The position numbers and the translations under genes are program-made. A stretch of DNA of 64,000 bases from JAAXQD01 sp963790095 (lineage in GTDB: Bacteria; Desulfobacterota; Desulfobacteria; Desulfobacterales; UBA11574): contig CAWBNO010000020.1 in NCBI GenBank assembly GCA_963790095.1, positions 124,001 to 188,000 on the forward strand, given 5' to 3'. The notes under the pieces are model-generated. The model saw only the letters and a list, made by a program, of their open reading frames with translations, had not been told where the DNA came from and did no database searches. Positions 52,704 to 60,816 of this stretch are shown here, piece by piece; positions within the stretch are counted from its first letter, which is position 1, and the number at the start of each line of letters is the position of its first letter.

Positions 52704-53627
52704 TCAGGGTCTTGGCGTAAGACCGGCTGCTTCGACGATTTCAGCAACGATTTCCTCCCATTCAATGGCCATAATATGAACCCCGTGAATCCCTTCTATC
52801 TCACGCAACTCGGCGATGGTTTCCAGGCAGATTTTAAGGCCTTCTTCAACGGCCTTTTCCTTGGGAACGCCGGCCATTCGATTAATCAACGCTTCCGGCA
52901 CATCCATGCCGGCCACCTTGTTGTTCATAAACTTTGCCATACCGGCAGATTTCAACGGGGTGACGCCACCAAGGATATGAACCTTTTCAGTCAGGCCTTC
53001 TTCCCGGGCCATTTTTATCCATTCCTTGAATCGATCCATATTATAAATACACTGGGTCTGAATGAAATCAGCGCCGGCGTCGATCTTTTTTGCCAGTCGA
53101 ATGACGCGGTATTCAAAAGGGTCGGCAAACGGGTTGGCGGCCGCTCCGATAAACATTCGAGGCGGATCGTTCAAATCGAAACCGCTCATATCCTTGCCTT
53201 CATCTCGCATGGTCTGCACGGTCCGGATAAGATTCATGGAATCGATATCAAATACATTCAAAGCATCCGGCTGGCTGCCAAAACTCTGATGATCACCCGA
53301 AAGGCAGAGTATATTTTTTATCCCTAAAGAATGGGCGCCCATAATATCCGATTGCAGGGCAATCCGATTCCGATCCCGGGTGACCATCTGCATGACCGGT
53401 TCCAGACCCATTTGCAGAAGATGCGCACACGCTGCTATGCTGGACATTCTTACGATTGCGGTTTGGTTGTCGGTGACGTTGACGGCGTCAACCCACCCCT
53501 TTAATAATTCGCCTTTTTTTCGGATGACCTCGGGATTTGCTCCCCGTGGCGGACCGCATTCGGCGGTAACGGCAAACTCTCCGTTTGATAAAATTTCCTG
53601 CAATCTGCTCGAAGTTTTCATATTCAT
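52704..53627 (-). CDS. metF: 5,10-methylenetetrahydrofolate reductase
   Basis: A 307-residue MetF-family TIM-barrel flavoprotein that reduces methylene-THF to methyl-THF in the methyl branch of the Wood-Ljungdahl pathway. Family segments include NVTDNQTAIVRMSS, QMVTRDRNRIALQSD, LCLSGDHQSFGSQPDA and ADFIQTQCIYN. The start at 53627 overlaps the metV stop by 4 bases (ATGA type). It is short, lacking the C-terminal regulatory domain of eukaryotic forms; MetV provides a zinc-binding partner in this arrangement. The upstream frame to 53684 lies within metV. Confidence 0.9.
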   Translation of the reverse strand: MNMKTSSRLQEILSNGEFAVTAECGPPRGANPEVIRKKGELLKGWVDAVNVTDNQTAIVRMSSIAACAHLLQMGLEPVMQMVTRDRNRIALQSDIMGAHSLGIKNILCLSGDHQSFGSQPDALNVFDIDSMNLIRTVQTMRDEGKDMSGFDLNDPPRMFIGAAANPFADPFEYRVIRLAKKIDAGADFIQTQCIYNMDRFKEWIKMAREEGLTEKVHILGGVTPLKSAGMAKFMNNKVAGMDVPEALINRMAGVPKEKAVEEGLKICLETIAELREIEGIHGVHIMAIEWEEIVAEIVEAAGLTPRP

Positions 53628-54292
53628 ATCATATGATCCTCTCTCACTAATTTTCTTGGGCCGCCCGAAAGGCTGGTTTGCCAATTCTTGGGGGGAACAT
53701 AGATTCTCAAATTATCCATTTGTCCCAATATCCTGAGCCGTTCGATGATCATCTGCCAGGCACAGTCGGTTTCAGGATTGATCTCACATTTGCCGTTTTG
53801 TGATCCGCCGCAGGGTCCGTTCAGAAGTTTTTTGGCACATCGGGTGACCGGACAAATTCCTCCGAATATGTCAAGCCTGCAATTGCCGCAGCCGGAACAC
53901 TCCTCGGTAAAGACACCCTGTTTTTCCAGAACACCGATGAAGGTTGTGTTTACACCCGGCAAAACCGGACTTTTAACGAACCGTCTGGCAAGCGCCTGAA
54001 CGCCGGCACCACAGGCCAGGGATAAGACCCCATCATTGCGAGAGATGGCCGGTGCACTTTCCTGAATAAATTCATCTTCGCATTGGCGTTCTATAGTAAA
54101 CTCTTCGATTTCAATCTCCTTGCCGTCTTTTTTGCAGGCCAGTCTCAGTGCGGATGCCAGTACTGCAACTTCGTCTTCACCTCCGGCAAAACAGGTTTTC
54201 ACACAGGTGCCGCAGCCCAGAATAAGAATTTTCTTGTAGGGTGCGATGATTTCCTTGATTTCCGATATGGGTTTTTGTTCTCCAACGATCAT
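53624..54292 (-). CDS. metV: MetV-type zinc-binding partner of methylenetetrahydrofolate reductase
   Basis: A 222-residue Cys-rich protein of the MetV family (methylene-THF reductase C-terminal-like domain). Cys sets are GCGTCVKTCFAGG near residue 27 and the zinc-like cluster CSGCGNCRLDIFGG, then CPVTRCAKKLLNGPCGG. MetV forms a complex with MetF, and in some acetogens with HdrABC-MvhD. It overlaps metF by 4 bases and lies 39 bases after mvhD. No HdrABC genes are in this window. Confidence 0.9.
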   Translation of the reverse strand: MIVGEQKPISEIKEIIAPYKKILILGCGTCVKTCFAGGEDEVAVLASALRLACKKDGKEIEIEEFTIERQCEDEFIQESAPAISRNDGVLSLACGAGVQALARRFVKSPVLPGVNTTFIGVLEKQGVFTEECSGCGNCRLDIFGGICPVTRCAKKLLNGPCGGSQNGKCEINPETDCAWQMIIERLRILGQMDNLRIYVPPKNWQTSLSGGPRKLVREDHMI

Positions 54293-54331
54293 AGCAAGTA
54301 TCCTTGTTTGTTTTTTGTTTTGGGAGCGAAA

Positions 54332-54736
54332 TCAAACAGCAGGGTTGGGCCCCAAGTCTTCAAGATCTTTCAAAACGTTCTGTATAATCCGAGATGCTGC
54401 GACGGTATCTCCGGCAGATATGTTGCTTAAGGACAGTCTCCGGCCGCCGAGACCGATTTCGTCCAGCAGGTTCCGAACCCATGCCACACGTTTTTTCGCT
54501 CTTATATTGCCCTCTACATAACGGCACTGTCCTTCAGGACAGACCAGTACGATCACTGCATCCGAGCCGGCTTCGAATGCCCGCAACAGAAAAACATCCT
54601 TTACCATGCTTGAGCATGGCAACTTGACGGTTTCCAATTCAAAATTGTCTTGGCCGGTCAAGGAGAAACCGCCAATTTCGGAAACTGTGTTTATACAGTG
54701 AAACAGTGTTATTTTGGGTGTAAAGTTGTCATTCAT
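54332..54736 (-). CDS. mvhD: MvhD-type [2Fe-2S] electron carrier subunit
   Basis: A 134-residue protein of the methyl-viologen-reducing hydrogenase delta (MvhD) family. The [2Fe-2S] region is LPCSSMVKDVFLLRAFEAGSD and CPEGQCRYVEGNIRAKKRV, quoted in part. MvhD passes electrons to or from HdrA-type flavoproteins in bifurcating complexes. Its position just before metV-metF suggests it feeds the methylene-THF reductase. The usual partner HdrA is not adjacent here. It is the first gene of the leftward unit, behind a structured leader at 54866-54899. Confidence 0.88.
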   Translation of the reverse strand: MNDNFTPKITLFHCINTVSEIGGFSLTGQDNFELETVKLPCSSMVKDVFLLRAFEAGSDAVIVLVCPEGQCRYVEGNIRAKKRVAWVRNLLDEIGLGGRRLSLSNISAGDTVAASRIIQNVLKDLEDLGPNPAV

Positions 54737-54865
54737 GTTTATGCGGTCCTTCGTTTAGGCCGGAAGCGTACGGCGGTCTGAGTCAAAGCACGTGAGTGCT
54801 TTAATCGTTGCCTTTGCAACCGGGTCGGAAGAGCACTCGGTTTTTGGCAAAAATAAAATAAAAAA

Positions 54866-54899
54866 GACGTCCACCCTGTAGAAAGGGGTGCAGACGCCT
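54866..54899 (-). terminator. Hairpin with T-run between glnA and mvhD
   Basis: On the minus strand, GGCGTCTGCACCCC pairs with GGGTGGACGTC (two-base bulge) around a short loop, followed by a T-rich tail (TTTTTTATTTTA). It lies about 145 bases after the glnA stop and 130 before mvhD. It may end the glnA transcript or act as an attenuator for mvhD-metV-metF. Nothing else was seen in 54737-55043 apart from a possible minus-strand TTGACA near 54998. Confidence 0.65.
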
Positions 54900-55043
54900 T
54901 CGTCATTTTAGTGTCAAATATAACTCTGTACACCATTGTGCAAAGCTATAAAAAATCTGAACTCAAACATCTATTGATTCGCGCGGGCTTTGTCAAGGAA
55001 TATTTTTTGATTTTTTTAAAAAAATCGTCACCGGTTGTCCGGC

Positions 55044-56381
55044 TTAGGTTATGGGCATATATTTATCTATTTCGTACTGGCTGACATGGGTTCGATACAT
55101 ATCCCACTCGATCTTCTTGTTTTCCACAAACTTTTTGAAAACATGCTCACCCAGGGCATCTTTAACCAGTTCTGATTTTTCAACTTCAAGGATCGCTTCA
55201 TAAAGATTCCCCGGAAGGGTTATAATGCCTTTTTTGTTTTTCTCTTTTTCGGACATTTCATAGATATCCTCTTCGATGGGGTCGGATAGTTCATATTGAT
55301 TCTCAACCCCCTTTAACCCGGCTGCCAGCATGACCGCAAAAGCCAGATAGGGATTACAGGCCGGATCCGGCGCCCGGAACTCGATGCGGGTGGCGACTTC
55401 CTTTCCGGGCTTGTACATGGGAACCCGAATCATGGCCGAACGGTTGCGTCGGGCCCAGGAAATGTAAACAGGGGCCTCGTAACCGGGCACCAGTCGTTTG
55501 TAGGAATTGACCCACTGATTGGTGACGGCGATGATCTCCCGGGCATGCTTCATAATGCCGGCAATATACCCCTTGGCCATTTTGGACAAATGGTATGGAT
55601 CGTTTCCATCAAAAAAGAGATTTTTGTCTCCGGCAAACAAAGATTGATGCACATGCATGCCGCTGCCGTTTTCGCCAAAGATGGGTTTTGGCATGAATGT
55701 GGCATAACAACCGTGCTGGCGGGCGATTTCTTTGACCACGATTCGATACGTCATGGTTTTGTCGGACATGCTCAAGGCATTGTCATAGCGAAGATCGATC
55801 TCATGCTGGCTCGGTGCCACTTCATGATGGCTGTATTCCACTTCTATCCCCATGTCCTGGAGCGCAAAAATAGTATTCCGTCTTAAATCAGATGCCATAT
55901 CCAGAGGCCGGCTGTCAAAATATCCTCCAGTATCAAGCCCTTCGGGCTCCTTGTTGCTTTTGAAATAGAAATATTCCAGTTCAGGTCCCACATAAAATGT
56001 ATATCCTTTGTCTTCTATTTTCTTCAAAAGCCGTTTAAGCACATACCGTGGGTCTCCCTCATACGGCGTCTGGTCCGGGTTCACGATGTCGCAGAACATC
56101 CGGGCCACCGGCCTTTCGCCGGAACGCCAGGGCAGCATTTGAAACGTGGTAGGATCCGGCATGGCAACCATATCGCTCTCTTGGATGCGGGCAAAGCCCT
56201 CGATGGAAGATCCGTCAAATCCCATACCCTCACTCATGCCGGTCTCCAGCTCGGATTGAGTGATTGCAAAGGTCTTGAGCACCCCCAGGACATCTGTGAA
56301 CCAAAACTGAATAAAGCTGACGTCCTTTTCCCTGACAAGTCTTAACACATCTTCTTGGGTCGTGCATCCTTCACAACTCAT
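55044..56381 (-). CDS. glnA: Glutamine synthetase, type I-alpha
   Basis: A 445-residue glutamine synthetase assimilating ammonia. The motifs MGFDGSSIEGFARIQESDM, YVGPELEYFYF, the NGSGMHVHQSLF strand and RIEFRAPDPACNPYLAFAVMLAAGL are intact. The adenylylation Tyr motif of the beta type (NLYDLP) is absent, and the length fits type I-alpha, so it is probably feedback-regulated. The start chosen is the ATG at 56381 with GGAGGTG upstream; the longer frame to 56495 is unlike the family. It follows argB after 129 bases on the same strand. Confidence 0.95.
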   Translation of the reverse strand: MSCEGCTTQEDVLRLVREKDVSFIQFWFTDVLGVLKTFAITQSELETGMSEGMGFDGSSIEGFARIQESDMVAMPDPTTFQMLPWRSGERPVARMFCDIVNPDQTPYEGDPRYVLKRLLKKIEDKGYTFYVGPELEYFYFKSNKEPEGLDTGGYFDSRPLDMASDLRRNTIFALQDMGIEVEYSHHEVAPSQHEIDLRYDNALSMSDKTMTYRIVVKEIARQHGCYATFMPKPIFGENGSGMHVHQSLFAGDKNLFFDGNDPYHLSKMAKGYIAGIMKHAREIIAVTNQWVNSYKRLVPGYEAPVYISWARRNRSAMIRVPMYKPGKEVATRIEFRAPDPACNPYLAFAVMLAAGLKGVENQYELSDPIEEDIYEMSEKEKNKKGIITLPGNLYEAILEVEKSELVKDALGEHVFKKFVENKKIEWDMYRTHVSQYEIDKYMPIT

Positions 56382-56510
56382 TAAAGCACCTCCTTTTTTA
56401 ATACCCTGCTCGATCGTCGAACAAAGTGATACTGGCGGCGTCCTCCTGGATAAGGTGCAGGTACCCAAAGGCAGCCCCCCCTTGTTTTCAATCAATTAGG
56501 GTTCAAAATC

Positions 56511-57290
56511 TTATCTATGAATGGTTGTTCCAGCGGTGATATCTCCTGTGATAATATTCTCAAGTGTGCTCGGCCCTTGCCACTGGATAATATGAACTCG
56601 AGGTACGTTGTTGTCGAGTGCCTCAAATGCAGATTCCATTTTGGCCACCATCCCGCCTTTGATGGTGCTGTTCCCAATCAGTGCTTTGGCTTTTTGAACC
56701 GTAAGGGAAGGACAAGTTCGCTCTTCGACCAAAACCCCCGGCACATCGGTTATAAAGACGAGATCGGTACACTGGGCACCGGCGGCGAGTGCGGCGGCCG
56801 CACTGTCGGCATTGACGTTGTAACTTTCTCCCCTTTCATCAGCAGAAATTGGTGAGACCACAGGCACGCGTCCGGTTTTGAGCGCTTCCAGGACAACATC
56901 GGGGTTTACCTGTATGATTTTACCCACAAACCCAAAGTCACGACCGTGGCGTCTTAGGGGTTCGACGATAAATAGCCGCTCGGTTTTTCCTGACATGCTG
57001 CTGCAGGGTACACCGTTTTCACTGAGCCATCGGGAAATACGTCGATTGACGGTTTCGGACAGTACATTTTCGACAATTTTTATATCTTCGACTTGGGTGA
57101 TACGAATGCCGTCGATAAAAACAGATTCACGATGGGCATCTTTGAGGGCCTGAGAAATTTCAGCCCCTCCCCCATGCACGATTATAATTTCAACATGTTG
57201 TGTAGATCGAATGGCCTGGGCAAGATCCTTAAATCCGTTTTCACCTTTAAAGGCTCGACCGCCGATTTTTATTAAAATCCTGGGTGGCAT
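56511..57290 (-). CDS. argB: Acetylglutamate kinase family protein
   Basis: A 259-residue amino-acid kinase. ATP-site Lys and Gly motifs are ILIKIGGRAFKG near the N-terminus, then IIIVHGGGAEIS, the NADSAAAALAAGAQCTDLVFITDVPGV region and TIKGGMVAKMESAFEAL, all in family order. It phosphorylates N-acetylglutamate in arginine synthesis; the short form is like that of E. coli. Because related kinases act on lysine-pathway substrates, the substrate is inferred from family and from the neighbours glnA and argS. An AAAGGAG lies 8 bases before the ATG. Confidence 0.82.
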   Translation of the reverse strand: MPPRILIKIGGRAFKGENGFKDLAQAIRSTQHVEIIIVHGGGAEISQALKDAHRESVFIDGIRITQVEDIKIVENVLSETVNRRISRWLSENGVPCSSMSGKTERLFIVEPLRRHGRDFGFVGKIIQVNPDVVLEALKTGRVPVVSPISADERGESYNVNADSAAAALAAGAQCTDLVFITDVPGVLVEERTCPSLTVQKAKALIGNSTIKGGMVAKMESAFEALDNNVPRVHIIQWQGPSTLENIITGDITAGTTIHR

Positions 57291-57366
57291 CGATACGGCT
57301 CCTTTATATGGAAAAATAAAGCAGTTCTCAATTTCGGCAACAAATGTGTATGAGATTAAACGTAAC

Positions 57367-59133
57367 CTACATATTCTCCAACACCTCTATTCCCAACAAA
57401 TTCAACCCTTTTTTTAACACAATGGCCGTTGCTTTGATGAGTGCCAGTCTGGCCGTTGCCAGCTTTTCATTTTCCGCACGAAGCACATGATGTTTATTGT
57501 AGAATTGATTGAACGTTTTGGCCGTATTAAATATGTGAACGGCAATCTTTGACGGATTGAATCCCTGAACAGCGTTGTTTACTTCTTCCGGAAACTGAAT
57601 CAATTTCTGAAGCAATAGAAGCTCTTCCGGATTTCCGAGAAAAGAAAAATCGCAACGTTGAAGATCGGTAGTGGTGTTTTGGGCTTTGGCCAATATTCCG
57701 GAGATTCGCGCATATGCATATTGGCAATAGGGACCGGTAAAGCCGTCGAATGAAATGGATTCGGCCGGATCGAAATTAATGGTTTGGGTCGGCCGAACCC
57801 GCAAAAGATAAAATTTTATGGCACCGATGCCGATTATTTCCGCACGATGGTTTATTTCATCATCGGAAAGTCGGCCGTCAGGATCGCGCTGGCGAATTTC
57901 CTCGGCGGCCAGTTTTTTCATTTCAGCGATAAGAACGTCGGCATCAACGATTTTCCCTTCTCTGGATTTCATTTTACCTTCCGGCAAATACACCATGCCA
58001 TAGGAAAGATGATGGCAATCCTTGGCCCATTCATAGCCAAGGGCGTCGAGGATCTGAAAAAGGGATTTAAAGTGGTATTCCTGTTCGCTGCCCACCACGT
58101 AAATGGAAAAATATAACTGGTGCTCCTCTATTTTTAAAATGGATGTGGCAATATCCTGAGTGATGTAAAGACTGGTGTCATCCGGTCGTAACAGCGTTAT
58201 TTTTTTTGCATCACCGCCTTTTTCCTGGCCGAATTCCGCTACCGGCAAATGAAATACCGTGTTGCCATGATCATCTTTCGAGAAAACATTCTCTTCCAGA
58301 CCTTTTTGGATGACATCCTTGCCCATTTTATAAGTGTCGGATTCATAAAAGAATACGTCGAACTCAAGCCTGAAATTTTTATATGTTTCGGCAAATCCGT
58401 CGTATACCCAATTGTTCATGGTCTCCCAGAGTGTTATGGTTTCCGGATCACCCGCTTCCCATTGCTGAAGCAATGTTTGCACGTCGTCTTCCAGTGTTGG
58501 GTCTTCAAGAGCCTCCTGGGCAAACCGCACATACCAGCTGCCCACAAAATGATCTCCTTTCAAACCTTCGGATTCCGGAGTTGAACCGATTCCCCATCGT
58601 TTCCAGGCCAGCATGCTTTTGCAAATATGAACGCCCCGGTCATTGATTAAGTTTGCTTTGACCACCCGATGATCGGTTGCTTCGAGAATTCTTGAAATAG
58701 ATAGTCCCAAGGCACCATTGCGCAAGTGCCCTAAATGCAGCGGTTTATTTGTATTCGGAGACAAGTATTCCACCATTCCCCGTATGCCCTTGCCAACGGA
58801 GGATTTTCCATATTTCGTGTTTTTAGAAATTATTTCGGAACAGAATTCTCCGAAGAGCACCTCGGGATGTAAACTTATATTCAGGTAGGGGCCCGAAGCA
58901 TTTACTTTATGGATAACCTCATCCGGCGTGATTTTTTCGGAAATTATTTTGGCAATTTCTGCTGGAGATTTCCGAAACTGTTTTGCCAGCGGAAAGCACC
59001 CCACAGCAAAATGGCCGAATTCGGTGTCTGGGGGAAAACCGAGTTCAAGGGGTTCCGGAATTTGCCCCAGGGCTTTCTCTGTAGCGCTGTCAATTTTGTT
59101 TAAAATGGTCTCTTTGAGTTTCTGAACAGACAT
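57367..59133 (-). CDS. argS: Arginyl-tRNA synthetase
   Basis: A 588-residue class I aminoacyl-tRNA synthetase. The HIGH-type motif is NKPLHLGHLRNGALG and the KMSKS-type motif is EGKMKSREGKIV. The N-terminal add-1 domain (LKETILNKIDSATEKAL onward) and the C-terminal anticodon domain ending in LLGIEVLENM are complete. The start chosen is the ATG at 59133 with AAAGGA 8 bases upstream; the frame extends to 59250 but those residues are not family-like. It leads a leftward set with argB and glnA. Confidence 0.95.
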   Translation of the reverse strand: MSVQKLKETILNKIDSATEKALGQIPEPLELGFPPDTEFGHFAVGCFPLAKQFRKSPAEIAKIISEKITPDEVIHKVNASGPYLNISLHPEVLFGEFCSEIISKNTKYGKSSVGKGIRGMVEYLSPNTNKPLHLGHLRNGALGLSISRILEATDHRVVKANLINDRGVHICKSMLAWKRWGIGSTPESEGLKGDHFVGSWYVRFAQEALEDPTLEDDVQTLLQQWEAGDPETITLWETMNNWVYDGFAETYKNFRLEFDVFFYESDTYKMGKDVIQKGLEENVFSKDDHGNTVFHLPVAEFGQEKGGDAKKITLLRPDDTSLYITQDIATSILKIEEHQLYFSIYVVGSEQEYHFKSLFQILDALGYEWAKDCHHLSYGMVYLPEGKMKSREGKIVDADVLIAEMKKLAAEEIRQRDPDGRLSDDEINHRAEIIGIGAIKFYLLRVRPTQTINFDPAESISFDGFTGPYCQYAYARISGILAKAQNTTTDLQRCDFSFLGNPEELLLLQKLIQFPEEVNNAVQGFNPSKIAVHIFNTAKTFNQFYNKHHVLRAENEKLATARLALIKATAIVLKKGLNLLGIEVLENM

Positions 59134-59709
59134 GACCAAGTCCTTTGTTAACCCGAATGTTGCATAAACAACAGGGTTGGTATTAATAAAAAAAATAACC
59201 CCCTGATTTTGAAAATCATTTTTTTTTTGGGTAAATCTCATTTTTTTCAAGACTTATAAGTATGGCAAAAAACCGATAAGGTATCAAGTTATAAAATCTC
59301 TTTATAAAATCCCTCAGCGAAAGACAGATTTCAGGTTTTCAAGAAAAAAATTTAAAAAAGTTGAAGTTTTCATTTCAATCATGTAATTGCAATTGGTCAA
59401 AAGGAATTTTCCATTACGGTCGATGATCGAGCCCTTCATTTGGGACAAGAATAAGGCGAATTCAAACAAGATACTGTGTAATCCTAAAAAAACTGAACAA
59501 GTTAGTTCGCTTCGCTCACAATTGGAATGATGGAATAATGGAGTAATGGAAAGATGGGTTTGAAGGAGTTTTTTTACAATTAAAATGGTTTATTTCCGCC
59601 CTTATCCCCAATATTCCAGCATTCCATCATTCCATGGAAGTGGCATAAATAGGTTGCCATTAATAAGCCTTTATTTTCAAGAAGTTGTAGAATTTCCGAG
59701 AATTTAATC
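59134..59709. other. Intergenic region between argS and carA, 576 bp
   Basis: Divergent promoters for argS and carA should lie here. The only structure I can support is R3 copy 3 at 59519-59636. The part 59250-59510 is A/T-rich with no recognised gene or RNA. Confidence 0.4.
59519..59636. repeat. R3 palindromic word repeat, copy 3
   Basis: Left-side words GGAATGATGGAATAATGGAG and TAATGGAA face right-side ATATTCCAGCATTCCATCAT and TCCATGG. The opposing ends are near-complementary. It lies 74 bases before carA. Confidence 0.7.
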
Positions 59710-60816
59710 ATGAAAGCAAGTTTAATTTTATCTGACGGAACGCTGTATGAAGGACTTTCCCTGGGCGCCGAAGGGACTACCACGGGAGAGGTGGTGTTCA
59801 ATACTGCCATGACCGGATACCAGGAAATTCTGACGGACCCTTCGTATCATTTCCAGTTAATCACCATGACATATCCGCAAATCGGAAATTATGGCGTCAA
59901 CCGGAAAGATTTCGAATCAAAGCGTATTTACGCGGCAGGATTTATCATACGCGAATACAGCCCCATCGTCAGTCACTGGCAGGCGGACCAATCCCTTGAT
60001 GCGTACTTGAAACATTACGGCATTGTGGGGATCAGCGACATTGATACCCGTGCCCTGACCCGTCATTTGCGGGATCACGGGGCTCAAATGGGGATGATCA
60101 CCACCACCGATGAACCCTTGGAAACATTGTTAGAGCGTCTGAGAACCGGTGAAAAACTTGTGGGAAGAGATATCGTTAAAGACGTCACAACGGACAGGTA
60201 TTATGATTGGCCGTTATCCGGTGAAAGTGATGGCAATGGAAAAAGTTCATTCAGAGTCGCTGTCTACGACTACGGCGTGAAATTTTCAATTTTAAGAACA
60301 CTGCACGATTACGGGTGTCGACTCCGTGTATTTCCCGGCCATGCTCCGCCTGAAGCGGTGCTCGAATGGAATCCCGACGGCATCATTCTATCCAACGGTC
60401 CCGGCGATCCGGAGCCTGTTGAATACGCCGTCAAATCGGTTCGGCACCTGTTGGGCAAAAGACCGATTTTCGGGATTTGTCTGGGCCATCAGATTTTGGG
60501 CCTGGCACTGGGTGGCCGAACAACCAAGTTGAAATTCGGCCACCACGGTGCAAACCACCCGGTAATGCATCGTCTCACCGGCGCTGTTGAGATAACTTCT
60601 CAGAACCATGGTTTTATCGTCGATATTGACAGCTTGGCGAAAAGCGAGGTTGAGATCACCCATATAAATCTGAATGATGGAACTCTGGAAGGAATCAGAC
60701 ACCAACCCCTGCGGGCTTTCTCGGTTCAATATCATCCGGAGGCATCTCCGGGGCCCCATGACAGCCGGTATCTGTTTGAGCAATTTATAGAGGATATGAA
60801 GCAGTTCGATGCCTAA
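59710..60816 (+). CDS. carA: Carbamoyl-phosphate synthase small subunit
   Basis: A 368-residue glutaminase subunit. The N-terminal CPSase domain (LILSDGTLYEGLSLGAEGTTTGEVVFNTAMTGYQEILTDPS, in part) is followed by the class I amidotransferase with nucleophile Cys257 in FGICLGHQILGLALGG and the His/Glu pair in FSVQYHPEASPGPHDS. It supplies ammonia to CarB for carbamoyl phosphate, used in arginine and pyrimidine synthesis. It overlaps carB by 8 bases. No clear Shine-Dalgarno is seen upstream. Confidence 0.96.
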   Translation: MKASLILSDGTLYEGLSLGAEGTTTGEVVFNTAMTGYQEILTDPSYHFQLITMTYPQIGNYGVNRKDFESKRIYAAGFIIREYSPIVSHWQADQSLDAYLKHYGIVGISDIDTRALTRHLRDHGAQMGMITTTDEPLETLLERLRTGEKLVGRDIVKDVTTDRYYDWPLSGESDGNGKSSFRVAVYDYGVKFSILRTLHDYGCRLRVFPGHAPPEAVLEWNPDGIILSNGPGDPEPVEYAVKSVRHLLGKRPIFGICLGHQILGLALGGRTTKLKFGHHGANHPVMHRLTGAVEITSQNHGFIVDIDSLAKSEVEITHINLNDGTLEGIRHQPLRAFSVQYHPEASPGPHDSRYLFEQFIEDMKQFDA

